Shown: positions 16,429-25,945, counted from the stretch's first letter. The stretch is 64,000 nt of DNA from an uncultured Clostridia bacterium (GCA_934757865.1 CAKVLS010000001.1:186001-250000), one strand, 5' to 3'. A program made the numbers and translations. Notes: generated by a model from the letters alone, not told the origin.

Positions 16429-17424
16429 ATGAAAGCGAAACATTTACTAGCCAAAGCAAAAGTTCTAAACAAATCAATTGTCTTTCCGGAGGCAGAGATT
16501 AGCGACAGAGTTTTGAAGGCTGTAGAAATTATTTTGAAGAAAAAAGTAGCTAGACCTATACTTTTAGGCGATGAGGAAAAAATACTTGCAAAAGGTTACA
16601 AATTGCAAGGTGCTACTATTATTAACCCAAAAAATAGCGAACTAAACAAAGAGTTTGCAGAGAAGCTTTTTGAACTTAGAAAAGCTAAGGGTATGACCGA
16701 GAGCGATGCAAAAAAACTTGTTAAAAATCCATTTTACTTTGCAGCTATGATGGTATATTGCGGATATGCAGATGGAACACTAGGCGGAGCTGAGACTTCA
16801 ACTGCAGATTCTCTAAGACCAGGACTTCAAATAATCAAAGGCAAAGAGGGTATCAAAACTATATCTTCATGTACTATGTTCATAGGTACAGACAAATTAA
16901 AGTTTGGCGAGAACAATGTAATATTCTTTGCTGATACTAGCCTAAATATTGAGCTTGATGCTAGTGCTATGGCAGATGTAGCAGTATCAACTGTTGAGAC
17001 AGCTAAACTTCTTGCTGGTATTGAGCCAAGAGTAGCAATGCTTTCTTTCTCAACAATGGGTAGTGGCGGAACTAATGAGGAGCTAACTAAGATAAGAGAG
17101 GCTGTTGCTCTTGCAAAAGATAGACTAAAAGGCGTAGCTGAAGTAGATGGCGAGATGCAACTAGATGCAGCACTTGTAGAATCTGTTGGAAAACTAAAAG
17201 CTCCTAAGAGTAAAGTTGCCGGTAGAGCCAATATCCTTGTATTCCCAGACCTTACAAGTGCCAATATTGGATATAAGATAGCTGAAAGATTTGGCAGACT
17301 AACAGCAGTTGGCCAAATACAACAAGGTTTCAAATACCCAGTTAACGACCTGTCAAGAGGCTGCCATGTAGAAGATATAGTTCTTATGACTGCAGTTACA
17401 TGCTTACAAGCACAAAAAGTTTAA
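16429..17424 (+). CDS. pta: Phosphate acetyltransferase
   Basis: Converts acetyl-CoA and phosphate to acetyl-phosphate, the first step of acetate fermentation. It is the short single-domain form (331 aa) with the PTA_PTB fold: SIVFPEAEISDRVLKAV near the N-terminus, the GTLGGAETSTADSLRPGL segment near residue 120, and the SFSTMGSGG and C-terminal GFKYPVNDLSRGC motifs. The ATG at 16429 follows GAGGAG; the GTG at 16417 lies before this site. ackA follows after 18 bases, so the two make an acetate/ATP-generating operon. Confidence 0.97.
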   Translation: MKAKHLLAKAKVLNKSIVFPEAEISDRVLKAVEIILKKKVARPILLGDEEKILAKGYKLQGATIINPKNSELNKEFAEKLFELRKAKGMTESDAKKLVKNPFYFAAMMVYCGYADGTLGGAETSTADSLRPGLQIIKGKEGIKTISSCTMFIGTDKLKFGENNVIFFADTSLNIELDASAMADVAVSTVETAKLLAGIEPRVAMLSFSTMGSGGTNEELTKIREAVALAKDRLKGVAEVDGEMQLDAALVESVGKLKAPKSKVAGRANILVFPDLTSANIGYKIAERFGRLTAVGQIQQGFKYPVNDLSRGCHVEDIVLMTAVTCLQAQKV

Positions 17425-17442
17425 TAATTTGAGGAGATAAAA

Positions 17443-18645
17443 ATGAAAATATTAGTAATTAACGCTGGTAGTAGTTCAATAAAATACCAACTACTAGACA
17501 TGGAAAATGAAAAAGTAATCGCAAAAGGACTTGTAGAGAAGATTGGTCTTCCTGATTCAAGACTAGTGCACAAGGCACATGGTACATCAACAGTTATTGA
17601 TAAATACCTTAATAACCACAACGAAGGACTAGAACTTGTTCTTAACACTTTGCTTGATGAAAAAGTTGGCGTAATTAAGAGCCTAGACGAGATCAACGCT
17701 GTAGGACATAGAGTATTGCACGGCGGTACAATTTTTGACAAACCAACACTTATCACAGATGAAGTTATGGCAAAACTTGATGACCTAGTTCCACTAGGAC
17801 CTCTACATATGCCAGCTAACATTTCTGGTATCAAAGCATGCCAAAAAGTTATGCCAAACACTCCAAATGTAGCACTATTTGATACAGCTTTTCATGCTAC
17901 AATGCCAGAATACGTATATAGATATGCACTTCCTTATGATTGGTGCGAAAAGTACGGCGTAAGAAGATATGGCTTCCATGGTATGAGCCATCAATTTGTT
18001 TCTGGAGAGGCTGCTCGTGTTATGGGCAAAAAGCCTGAAGAACTTAAACTTATTGTTTGCCATATTGGTAATGGCGCTAGCGTCTCTGCTGTAAAATATG
18101 GCAAATGCTATGACACAAGTATGGGACTAACTCCACTAGAAGGTCTAATTATGGGTACACGTAGTGGTGACTTTGACCCAGCTATTGCAGAACATGTTAT
18201 GAACAAGACAGGTATGTCAATCGGCGAGTTTACTAATGTTATCAACAAAAAGAGCGGTCTACTAGGCATCACAGGCGTAAGCTCAGACAACAGAGATGTT
18301 AATGCTGCCGCAGCTAATGGCAATGAGAGAGCAAAACTAGCACTAGATATGACTTACTATAGACTAAAAAAATATATTGGCGCATACTCAGCAGCTCTTG
18401 GCGGAGTAGATGCAATAATCTTTACTGCTGGTATTGGTGAAAATAGCTACGAGCTTAGAGAAGGCGTAATGAAAGATATGGAATATCTTGGCATAGACTT
18501 TGACTTCGAGAAGAACAAGAACTTCAAGCGTGGCGAAGTAGAGCTTTTGACCAAACCAAACTCAAAAGTTAAAGTTTATATCATACCAACAGACGAAGAG
18601 CTTTTAATCGCAAGAGAAACAAAAAAACTAATTTCAAACAAATAA
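17443..18645 (+). CDS. ackA: Acetate kinase
   Basis: Takes the acetyl-phosphate made by Pta and forms acetate and ATP. The N-terminal signature NAGSSSIKYQL, the GHRVLHGG motif, the catalytic-site segment FDTAFHATMP, HIGNGASVSAV (phosphate binding) and GTRSGDFDP are all present; 400 aa is the usual length. GAGGAG is 7 bases before the ATG. It shares the promoter in front of pta. A separate strong promoter begins just past its stop codon. Confidence 0.98.
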   Translation: MKILVINAGSSSIKYQLLDMENEKVIAKGLVEKIGLPDSRLVHKAHGTSTVIDKYLNNHNEGLELVLNTLLDEKVGVIKSLDEINAVGHRVLHGGTIFDKPTLITDEVMAKLDDLVPLGPLHMPANISGIKACQKVMPNTPNVALFDTAFHATMPEYVYRYALPYDWCEKYGVRRYGFHGMSHQFVSGEAARVMGKKPEELKLIVCHIGNGASVSAVKYGKCYDTSMGLTPLEGLIMGTRSGDFDPAIAEHVMNKTGMSIGEFTNVINKKSGLLGITGVSSDNRDVNAAAANGNERAKLALDMTYYRLKKYIGAYSAALGGVDAIIFTAGIGENSYELREGVMKDMEYLGIDFDFEKNKNFKRGEVELLTKPNSKVKVYIIPTDEELLIARETKKLISNK

Positions 18646-18648
18646 TAG

Positions 18649-18677
18649 TTGACAAATTATTATAGTTTGATTATAAT
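18649..18677 (+). promoter_or_regulatory. Consensus promoter of yceD-rpmF, very short leader
   Basis: Perfect TTGACA and TATAAT with a 17-base spacer. The predicted transcript start near 18684 is only about 9 bases from the ATG at 18693, and there is no Shine-Dalgarno sequence in that gap. Confidence 0.9.
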
Positions 18678-18692
18678 AGGTCGTGGTTTTAT

Positions 18693-19205
18693 ATGTTATT
18701 AGATTTTCAAATTGCAAAAAACACCCAAGGTAAGCCTATTTCGTTTGAGATAGAAGTGCCTATGGACAACAAACTAATAGAAGACAAAGGTTATACTTTT
18801 ACCTCTCCATGCAAGCTTGTAGGCACTATGATTTACGAGTTTGAGAGCCTAAAAGTTAATGCCAAAGCTACTATATCATTTAGGGCTCAATGCGACAAAT
18901 GTGGCGAAGAGATTGATAAGACTTTGGAGTTTGATGTTGACGAGATGTTTGCAAAAAGCAATACAGAAGATAGTAACTACTATGAAATAGGTTCGACATC
19001 AGTAGATGTTACTCCAATGCTTGTGGATAATTTCTTTGAGCATTTGCCTAGCAGAATCCTTTGCAAAGAGGATTGCAAAGGTTTGTGTGATCTATGTGGT
19101 AAGAACCTAAATTATCAATCTTGCAACTGTGAAGAGATTAAGCAAGAATTAGATAACCAAGACAATCCATTTTATAAATTGAAGTATAAACAGGGGGATA
19201 AATAA
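18693..19205 (+). CDS. yceD: YceD family (DUF177) protein
   Basis: The gene conserved directly upstream of rpmF in most bacteria. YceD proteins are linked to 23S rRNA or 50S biogenesis, but the exact role is not settled. Here it has an unusual number of cysteines: a CDKCGEE pair near residue 68 and a C-terminal cluster CKEDCKGLC-LCGK followed by CNC, a likely zinc site. The start at 18693 gives the family's N-terminus, yet no ribosome binding site precedes it, and the promoter predicts a nearly leaderless mRNA. rpmF follows after 2 bases. Confidence 0.88.
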   Translation: MLLDFQIAKNTQGKPISFEIEVPMDNKLIEDKGYTFTSPCKLVGTMIYEFESLKVNAKATISFRAQCDKCGEEIDKTLEFDVDEMFAKSNTEDSNYYEIGSTSVDVTPMLVDNFFEHLPSRILCKEDCKGLCDLCGKNLNYQSCNCEEIKQELDNQDNPFYKLKYKQGDK

Positions 19206-19207
19206 AG

Positions 19208-19402
19208 ATGGCAGTTCCAAAGGTAAAAGTATCAAAAGCAAGAAGAAATAGCCGTAATGCTAATTGGAAGGCTGGCGTTCCTACATTAGTAGAGTGCCCA
19301 CATTGCAAAGAGCTTACACAACCTCATACAGTTTGCAAAAATTGTGGTTACTATGACGGAAAAGAAAGAGTAGCTCAAAAAGAATCAAAAGAGAGCAAGT
19401 AA
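19208..19402 (+). CDS. rpmF: 50S ribosomal protein L32
   Basis: Small ribosomal protein of 64 residues. It has the basic N-terminus MAVPKVKVSKARRNSR and the zinc-ribbon form with two cysteine pairs (CPHC, then CKNCGYYDG). The zinc-binding form implies no need for the zinc-free L32 paralogue under zinc-replete conditions. AGGGGA lies 10 bases upstream. Confidence 0.98.
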   Translation: MAVPKVKVSKARRNSRNANWKAGVPTLVECPHCKELTQPHTVCKNCGYYDGKERVAQKESKESK

Positions 19403-19418
19403 TAAAAAATAGTTTTTT

Positions 19419-19449
19419 AACAGGCAATATTACAGTGCCTGTTTTTTTT
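19419..19449 (+). terminator. Intrinsic terminator after rpmF
   Basis: Perfect stem AACAGGCA/TGCCTGTT followed by eight T. Confidence 0.92.
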
Positions 19450-19468
19450 GTCGTTAGAGAAAAAGTGT

Positions 19469-19497
19469 TTGCTAAATATATTATATTTATGTATAAT
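19469..19497 (+). promoter_or_regulatory. Promoter of plsX-rnc-smc
   Basis: TTGCTA at 19469-19474, a 17-base spacer and TATAAT at 19492-19497. The expected start near 19504 leaves the AAAAGGAG site in a 20-base leader. Confidence 0.8.
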
Positions 19498-19523
19498 ATA
19501 TAGCAGAATGAAAAGGAGTCTTT

Positions 19524-20534
19524 ATGAAAATAGTATTAGATGCTTTCGGTGGAGATAATGCTCCCTTTGAGATAGTAAAAGGTGCTGTAAGAGCAGTAAA
19601 TAAATATGATGATATTGAGATAGTTCTTACAGGCAAAGAAGATAAAATTAGAGAATGTTTTAAGACCCTTAATTATAATGGTGATAGGATATCAATAGTT
19701 AACTGCAATGATGTTATTAACAATGATGATGTGCCAACTGAGGCTATCAAGACAAAAACTGATTCTTCACTAGTTAAGGCTTTTGAGACCCTAAAAGACC
19801 CAAGCGTACAAGCATTAATATCTGCTGGTAGCACTGGAGCAATTTTGACTGGTTCATTTTTGAAAGTAGGTAGAATTAGAGGAATATCTAGACCATGTCT
19901 ATCTCCTGTACTTCCTACCAAAACTGGTGGTAAAGTTATGCTTGTTGATGCAGGCGCTAATGTTGATTGTAAACCTATCAATATTTGCCACTTTGCATTG
20001 CTTGCTAGCACATATATGAAGTCAGTTCTTGGTATAGAAAATCCAAAAGTAGGACTACTTAATGTTGGTACCGAGGACAAAAAAGGTAATGAGTTTACAA
20101 AAGAGTGTTTTGCACTTTTGAAAGAAATGCCTGAGATAAACTTTGTAGGTAACTTAGAAGCAAGAGATGCTTTGTCAGGCAATTACGATGTTATCTTAGC
20201 TGATGGCTTTAATGGTAATATTTTGTTAAAAGCTCTTGAGGGTGCAATGTTATTTGCTATGAGCGAGATTAAAAAAGAAATTAAAAGTAATTTTTGGAGC
20301 AAGTTTGGTGCTTTGTTTATGGGCAGGGCATTTAAGAATATTAAGGCTAAACTTAACTACAACAACTACGGCGGTTCGCCTTTCTTAGGAGTAAGAAAAA
20401 TTGTTATCAAATCTCATGGTTCTAGCGACAGCACTACAATTTTGAGAACAATAGAACAGGCTAAAAAGATGTATGAGACTAAGTTTATTGAGACTGTAGA
20501 GAACAATATTCCACGAATTAATGTTGAAGGATAG
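19524..20534 (+). CDS. plsX: Phosphate acyltransferase PlsX
   Basis: Peripheral membrane enzyme that turns acyl-ACP into acyl-phosphate, the acyl donor for PlsY in phospholipid synthesis. The N-terminus MKIVLDAFGGDNAP is the family signature; ALISAGSTGAIL near residue 95 and NVGTEDKKGNEF near residue 175 are also diagnostic. 336 aa. It starts the unit plsX-rnc-smc. The fab genes and acpP that often lie between plsX and rnc in Firmicutes are missing here, so fatty acid synthesis genes must be elsewhere. Confidence 0.96.
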   Translation: MKIVLDAFGGDNAPFEIVKGAVRAVNKYDDIEIVLTGKEDKIRECFKTLNYNGDRISIVNCNDVINNDDVPTEAIKTKTDSSLVKAFETLKDPSVQALISAGSTGAILTGSFLKVGRIRGISRPCLSPVLPTKTGGKVMLVDAGANVDCKPINICHFALLASTYMKSVLGIENPKVGLLNVGTEDKKGNEFTKECFALLKEMPEINFVGNLEARDALSGNYDVILADGFNGNILLKALEGAMLFAMSEIKKEIKSNFWSKFGALFMGRAFKNIKAKLNYNNYGGSPFLGVRKIVIKSHGSSDSTTILRTIEQAKKMYETKFIETVENNIPRINVEG

Positions 20535-20537
20535 TAT

Positions 20538-21212
20538 ATGAAAGAACTAGAAAAGTTGCTTGGCTATAACTTCGAGGACAGAAGTTTGCTTAATGTAGCA
20601 CTTACTCACTCTACATATAGCAATGAGTATGGCGGGCAGTCTAATGAAAGGTTAGAATTTCTTGGAGATAGTGTCCTTGAACTTGTGGTGAGAGAATATT
20701 TATTTCTTCATTATGAGAGTGAAGAGGGTAAACTTACTGAGTGGAAAAAACAGATAGTAGATAAAAAATATCTAAAAGCTGTAGCCGAAAAGTTGGGACT
20801 GGCTAAATACCTAAAACTTGGCGGTTCTCTTCAAAATCAGCCACTCTCGGACAAACTTATATCTAATATATTTGAGAGTATAGTTGGTGCTATCTATCTT
20901 GATGGCGGATTAGATGTAGCAAGAGATTTTATACTTAAAGTTATGAATATTGACTCAAGAATACAGTTCTTGGGCGAACACAATTTGGATTATATAACCA
21001 CTTTACAAGAGCTTGTACAAAAGGAGCATATATCTTTACCTATTTACGAAGATAGGGGAAAGGTTGATGGACTTTTTGTAAAAGCTGTTGTTATTGATGG
21101 TAAAGCAATAGCAGAAGGCAGGGGCGCAAGCAAACAAGAGGCCTCAAAAGAAGCTGCAAAAATTGCTATAAATGTTATAAAAGGAAAAAATAATGAACTT
21201 CAAACAGATTGA
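20538..21212 (+). CDS. rnc: Ribonuclease III
   Basis: Double-strand-specific endoribonuclease that processes rRNA and other RNAs. The RNase III signature NERLEFLGDSVLELV, with its metal-binding acidic residues, is near residue 37. A second catalytic segment is SNIFESIVGAIYLDGG near residue 110, and the C-terminal 70 residues are a double-stranded RNA-binding domain (TTLQELVQKE to SKQEASKEAAK). It starts 3 bases after plsX and overlaps smc by 20 bases. Confidence 0.97.
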   Translation: MKELEKLLGYNFEDRSLLNVALTHSTYSNEYGGQSNERLEFLGDSVLELVVREYLFLHYESEEGKLTEWKKQIVDKKYLKAVAEKLGLAKYLKLGGSLQNQPLSDKLISNIFESIVGAIYLDGGLDVARDFILKVMNIDSRIQFLGEHNLDYITTLQELVQKEHISLPIYEDRGKVDGLFVKAVVIDGKAIAEGRGASKQEASKEAAKIAINVIKGKNNELQTD

Positions 21213-24200
21213 ACTAGCAGGATTTAAGTCATTTGCGGATAAGACAGTTATTAAGTTTGACTCTGGTATCACTGCTATAGTTGGACCTAATGGTTGCGGA
21301 AAAAGTAATGTTGCCGATGCTATAAGATGGGTTTTGGGTGAGCAAAGTACAAAACTACTAAGAGGCTCATCAATGCAAGATGTTATCTTCAATGGTACCG
21401 AAAAGCGTAAAAGTTTGAGTTACTGTGAGGTATCTCTTGTTTTTGATAATACCAATCGTAGCTTTAACCTAGACTTTGACGAGATAGCTATAACTCGTAA
21501 ACTTTATCGTTCTGGTGAGAGTGAATATCTTATTAACCGTACGCCTTGCAGACTAAAAGATATTATCAATGCACTTCATGATTCTGGTGTAGGTAGAGAT
21601 GGTTATTCTATCATTGGACAAGGTAAAGTAGAAGAGATTATCAGCAGTAAACCCGAAAATCGTAGAGCTATTTTTGAAGAAGCTGCCGGAATTGCTAAGT
21701 TTAAGGCAAGAAAGGTGGAAAATGAGAGAAAGCTAGAGAGAACACAAGAGAACTTGTCTCAAGTCCAAATTATTCTTGACGAGCTAGAGAGACAGCTTGG
21801 ACCTTTGCAAAGACAAGCAGAGGCTGCTAAAAAGTTCTTAGAATTTAGAGACGAACTAAAAGTTTACGAAGTAAATACATACATTTATCAATACGAATCA
21901 GCAGCAACTACCAAGGCTAAGATTCAAGAGCGTATAGATGCCCTTAATGAAGAGATTAACCTAAAACAAGACGGCATTAACAAGGCTAACTCAAAGTACA
22001 ATGACAGCATGACTGAGGTTAACCAAATAGATAGAACTTTGGCAGAACTTCACGACAAGATTTTGTATCTAACAGTAAGCCTTGAGAAAAAAGCCGGCGA
22101 AGCTAATGTCGTAAGAGAGCGTATCAAATTCTTAAAAGAAGAGTACGAAAGCAAAAAAGCCGAGCTTGAAAAACAAAAGGCAAGTAGCCTTGCTATGAAA
22201 GCTCAAGTTTCTGCTAATGAAGACAAGAAGACTAAACAACATGTTTACCTTGAGACTTTACGCAAGACAGCCAATGAAATATCTGATAAGTATTTGGCAT
22301 TAGTTGATGAGCTAACCCAAAGCGAAGCAGAGGCTAACCAAAAGCAAAAACAAATGATTGATGCTTTGTCTAAGCTTACCGATATCAAGTCTAACTTGTC
22401 AGCTCTAAAAGCCGAAAAAGAAGCTTACACTCAAAACTTAGAAGAGCTAGACAAAAAGATTGAGGCTCTAGCTTCTAAGATTGCCGAAAGACAAAAAGAG
22501 CAGTTAAGCATTTCGCAAAGTGCAAGCGATGCGTACAATGCATATATCAAGGCTAAACAAAATGCCCAAGATATAACTGAGGCTTTGACTAGCCTAAAAA
22601 CTCAAAACGATGAGAATAACGAAAAGATAGTTAATACTTCTTCTACTATCCAAATTTTGGAAAATAGAAAGAAAGTACTAGAAGATATGCAAAAAGACTT
22701 TGACGGATTTAACTATTCTGTCAAGAGACTAATGCAAGATAGCGAGCAAAACAAAGCTCTAAAGAGCAAAATTGTTGGACTTGTTGCTAACTCTATGACA
22801 ATTCCACAAGGCTTTGAGACAGCTATAGAAGTTGCCCTTGGTAACGCTATCCAAAATATAATCACAAGTGATGAAGAAGACAGCAAATCACTTATCAATT
22901 ATCTAAAACAAAATAACTTAGGTAGAGCAACATTCTTGCCTATCAGCAGTATGAAGTCTAAGACTCTAGACACAAGAGAAAGAGGTTTTCTAAATCGTAA
23001 TCACTGCCATGGTGTTGCTTGTGATATTATCAAATATGACAGTAAACTAAGTAATGTTTTTGAGTCGCTACTAGGCAGAACTGTAGTCGTTGATACTATT
23101 GATGACGCTGTATCTCTTGCTAAGTCTAGCAACTTTGCATTTAAGATAGTTACCCTTGACGGAGATGTTATCAATCCACAAGGTTCTATGTCAGGCGGTA
23201 GCAAAAAGGCTATTACATCTAACATCTTAATGCGTGACTCTGAGATTGAAGAGATTTCTAAACAACTAGAAAAACTAAGAAACGCTCTAAATACTAGAAG
23301 AGCAGATAAAGAAGAGTTTGAGAAGAAGATATCAGCACTAAGCTTAGAGCTAGAAAAAGCAAATGCAGTGGCTATCTCTACCCAAATCAACAACGCTCAA
23401 AAGAGCCAACTTCTTGAGCAATATAATATTTTCATTGAAGAAAATGATAAAGAAAGAATGTCACTTGCTAGCGAAAGAATAACTATTGCCGAGAAAGTAG
23501 AACTAATATCTAAAGCAATTTCGCAAGTAGATAATAAAGAAGAAATTGAAGTTTCTAAGACTGATGCCGAAGAAAATATTGAAGCTAGACAAAAGATTTA
23601 TAACAATCTAAAAGCTCAAAAAGATAAGTATCATGAAGATATGACTGCTATTAAGATCAATATAGCAAGTATTGAGAGTGAGATAGTAGCATTAGACGGC
23701 GAGATTGAGAGACTAAACAACTCAATCGTTGAAACTGATAAGAATATCGAAGCTCTAACTCATGCGGTTGAGAGCCTAGACGGAGCAATCTCTGGGGCTG
23801 TTTCTTCTGTTAATGAGACAAAGGACAAAGCTTCTGTAGAGAAGTCTGTTAAAGAGCTTGACGAGCTAAAAGCACGCCTTGCAAGTCTAGATGACCACAA
23901 AGCGGACTTACAACAAAAGATTAAGAAGTACGATGAAGAGCGTACAATTTTGACAGGCGAGCAAAATAGAGCTCTTGACAAACGCTATCAAGAAGAAGCA
24001 AATCTTGCAAAAGTTGATACTGATATTGAGACAATGCAAGAGAAGATTTTTGAGGATTATGAGTTAACATATGAGACTTGCCTTCCTCTAAAACAAGAAA
24101 ATTATGATATCAAAGAGGGTTTGACTCAAACTTCTATTTTGAAAAAAGAAATTTCAAAGCTTGGACATGTCAATGTTAATGCTATAGAAGAGAGCAAACT

Positions 24201-24774
24201 TGTTAGTGAAAGATATGAGCATTATAGAACTCAAGTTGACGACCTAGTTAAGGCAAAAGAAGATTTGATTCAAGTTATCAAAGAATTGTCTACCGAGATG
24301 ATTACTAGATTCGAGACAGAATTTAACAAGATTCAAGAGAACTTTAGTAAGATATTCAAAGAGCTATTTGGTGGTGGTAACGCAAGACTTGAGCTTACAG
24401 AGAGCGAAGACCCACTTCTAGCTGGTGTAGAGATTGTAGCTGAGCCACCTGGCAAGAAACTACAAAGCATCACACTTCTAAGTGGTGGTGAGAAGGCCCT
24501 AACTGCTATAGCAATCTTGTTTGCTATCTTGAAGCTAAGACCAATGCCTTTCTGTCTACTAGACGAAATAGAGGCTGCCCTTGATGATGCCAATGTTGAT
24601 AGATTCGCAAGATATCTAAAGAGATTCTCACAAGAGACTCAATTTATTGTCATCACCCACAGAAAGCCAACTATGGAGCTTGCGGATAGACTATATGGTA
24701 TCACTATGGAAGAAAAAGGTGTATCAAAACAAGTTTCTGTTAACCTTAGCGAAGCTGTTAAAAATGCAAAATAA
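21193..24774 (+). CDS. smc: Chromosome segregation ATPase SMC
   Basis: Condensin ATPase that organises the chromosome with ScpA and ScpB. Of full length at 1193 aa. The N-terminal Walker A GPNGCGKSN is near residue 32, two long coiled-coil arms flank a hinge at about residues 500-660, and the C-terminal part carries the signature LLSGGEKAL and the Walker B CLLDEIEAALD, followed by the D-loop. The rnc-smc-ftsY order is typical for Firmicutes. It is followed by one of the most perfect terminators in the window, which separates it from ftsY. Confidence 0.98.
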   Translation: MNFKQIELAGFKSFADKTVIKFDSGITAIVGPNGCGKSNVADAIRWVLGEQSTKLLRGSSMQDVIFNGTEKRKSLSYCEVSLVFDNTNRSFNLDFDEIAITRKLYRSGESEYLINRTPCRLKDIINALHDSGVGRDGYSIIGQGKVEEIISSKPENRRAIFEEAAGIAKFKARKVENERKLERTQENLSQVQIILDELERQLGPLQRQAEAAKKFLEFRDELKVYEVNTYIYQYESAATTKAKIQERIDALNEEINLKQDGINKANSKYNDSMTEVNQIDRTLAELHDKILYLTVSLEKKAGEANVVRERIKFLKEEYESKKAELEKQKASSLAMKAQVSANEDKKTKQHVYLETLRKTANEISDKYLALVDELTQSEAEANQKQKQMIDALSKLTDIKSNLSALKAEKEAYTQNLEELDKKIEALASKIAERQKEQLSISQSASDAYNAYIKAKQNAQDITEALTSLKTQNDENNEKIVNTSSTIQILENRKKVLEDMQKDFDGFNYSVKRLMQDSEQNKALKSKIVGLVANSMTIPQGFETAIEVALGNAIQNIITSDEEDSKSLINYLKQNNLGRATFLPISSMKSKTLDTRERGFLNRNHCHGVACDIIKYDSKLSNVFESLLGRTVVVDTIDDAVSLAKSSNFAFKIVTLDGDVINPQGSMSGGSKKAITSNILMRDSEIEEISKQLEKLRNALNTRRADKEEFEKKISALSLELEKANAVAISTQINNAQKSQLLEQYNIFIEENDKERMSLASERITIAEKVELISKAISQVDNKEEIEVSKTDAEENIEARQKIYNNLKAQKDKYHEDMTAIKINIASIESEIVALDGEIERLNNSIVETDKNIEALTHAVESLDGAISGAVSSVNETKDKASVEKSVKELDELKARLASLDDHKADLQQKIKKYDEERTILTGEQNRALDKRYQEEANLAKVDTDIETMQEKIFEDYELTYETCLPLKQENYDIKEGLTQTSILKKEISKLGHVNVNAIEESKLVSERYEHYRTQVDDLVKAKEDLIQVIKELSTEMITRFETEFNKIQENFSKIFKELFGGGNARLELTESEDPLLAGVEIVAEPPGKKLQSITLLSGGEKALTAIAILFAILKLRPMPFCLLDEIEAALDDANVDRFARYLKRFSQETQFIVITHRKPTMELADRLYGITMEEKGVSKQVSVNLSEAVKNAK

Positions 24775-24786
24775 TAATAAATATGG

Positions 24787-24826
24787 CAAAACAATATTTG
24801 TGCTCAAATATTGTTTTGTTTTTTTA
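24787..24826 (+). terminator. Strong intrinsic terminator after smc
   Basis: A perfect 14-bp stem with the 4-base loop TGCT (left arm 24787-24800, right arm 24805-24818), then eight T. Confidence 0.95.
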
Positions 24827-24974
24827 TAATTTGTTATATAATGAAGTTGGTATTTATAATGAAATAATATATATTTTTGAGCTTGAAAAACAACTCAAAA
24901 AGTTTCTAAAATATCAAAAAATCATTTATTTTTGGCTAATTTTTAGCAAAATTTTATTAAAAAGGTGTAATTTT

Positions 24975-25874
24975 ATGGGATTTTTTTCTAAATTACTTAA
25001 TGGATTAAAAAAGACAAAAGATAGCTTTGTTAATAAGCTAAATAGTTTGTTTGGACTTGGCGAAATCAATGCGGATTTTTATGAAGAGCTTGAGTTTATT
25101 TTGATTAGCTCTGATATTGGTGCGGAGACTAGCGCAACAATTATTGAGAATCTAAAAAAGGAAATCAAAAAGCAAAAAATATATAAGGCAGACGAGGCAA
25201 AAAATGCCCTAAAAAGAGTACTCGTTGACATACTAAAATCTGCTCCAAAATATGAGTGGGAATATCCGCAAGTCATACTTGTAGTTGGCGTTAATGGTGT
25301 AGGCAAGACTACAACTATCGGTAAACTTTCTAATTATTTTAAGAAGAAAGGTAAAACTGTTACTCTTGTTGCAGGAGACACTTTTAGAGCTGCCGCTAGT
25401 GAGCAACTTAACGAGTGGGCTAAGCGTAGCGATGTAAAAATAGTTAAACATACAGAAGGCGCAGATGCGGCAGCTGTCGTATATGACGGCATAGCAAGCG
25501 CTAAGGCAAAAAATACAGATGTTTTGATTGTTGATACGGCAGGTAGATTACATACCAAAGTAAACCTAATGGAAGAGCTTAAAAAGATAGGTAGAGTAAT
25601 ATCTAGAGAGTGGCCAGAGGCTAATGTTTGCAACCTTATAGTTCTTGATGCAACTATTGGTCAAAATTCTATTTCTCAAGTTAATGCCTTTAAGGACGCA
25701 GTAGGTATTGACGGTATAGTCTTAACCAAACTTGACGGAACAAGTAAAGGTGGAGTAGTTTTCTCTATAGTTGAAGAGTTAAAAGTTCCAGTATGTTTTG
25801 TAGGTGTTGGCGAAGGACTTGACGACTTAGACGAATTTAACGAAGAAGATTTTGTCAATGCAATATTTGATTAA
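24975..25874 (+). CDS. ftsY: Signal recognition particle receptor FtsY
   Basis: Membrane-associated SRP receptor GTPase that docks Ffh-ribosome complexes at the translocon. This is the short form, an N-domain plus G-domain with almost no acidic A-domain (299 aa). G1 is GVNGVGKTTT, G3 is DTAGRLHTK, G4 is TKLDGTSKGG. I start at ATG 24975 (MGFFSKLLN), preceded by AAAGGTG; the open frame runs 64 codons further upstream, but that stretch is the smc terminator and AT-rich spacer. ylxM-ffh follows, so both SRP GTPases are neighbours. Confidence 0.96.
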   Translation: MGFFSKLLNGLKKTKDSFVNKLNSLFGLGEINADFYEELEFILISSDIGAETSATIIENLKKEIKKQKIYKADEAKNALKRVLVDILKSAPKYEWEYPQVILVVGVNGVGKTTTIGKLSNYFKKKGKTVTLVAGDTFRAAASEQLNEWAKRSDVKIVKHTEGADAAAVVYDGIASAKAKNTDVLIVDTAGRLHTKVNLMEELKKIGRVISREWPEANVCNLIVLDATIGQNSISQVNAFKDAVGIDGIVLTKLDGTSKGGVVFSIVEELKVPVCFVGVGEGLDDLDEFNEEDFVNAIFD

Positions 25875-25882
25875 AAAAATGC

Positions 25883-25911
25883 TTGACAACAAGTATTTTG
25901 TAATATATACT
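25883..25911 (+). promoter_or_regulatory. Promoter of ylxM-ffh
   Basis: Consensus TTGACA, a 17-base spacer and TATACT. The predicted start, near 25918, lies inside the palindrome at 25914-25933. Confidence 0.88.
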
Positions 25912-25913
25912 AT

Positions 25914-25933
25914 GTAAAGTAAGTTTACTTTAC
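25914..25933. repeat. Palindrome over the ylxM transcription start, candidate operator
   Basis: GTAAAGTAA, two bases, then TTACTTTAC: perfect 9-bp arms lying just after the -10 box and just before the Shine-Dalgarno run AGGGGG. It could be a repressor operator on DNA or a small hairpin in the mRNA. The gene downstream encodes a helix-turn-helix protein, so autoregulation is a reasonable guess. Confidence 0.6.
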
Positions 25934-25945
25934 AAGGGGGTAAAT

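Noticed and set aside
24783..24974. Extended FtsY N-terminus
   Set aside because: These 64 codons run through the smc terminator and AT-rich spacer; the ATG at 24975 has an SD and begins the usual FtsY N-domain.
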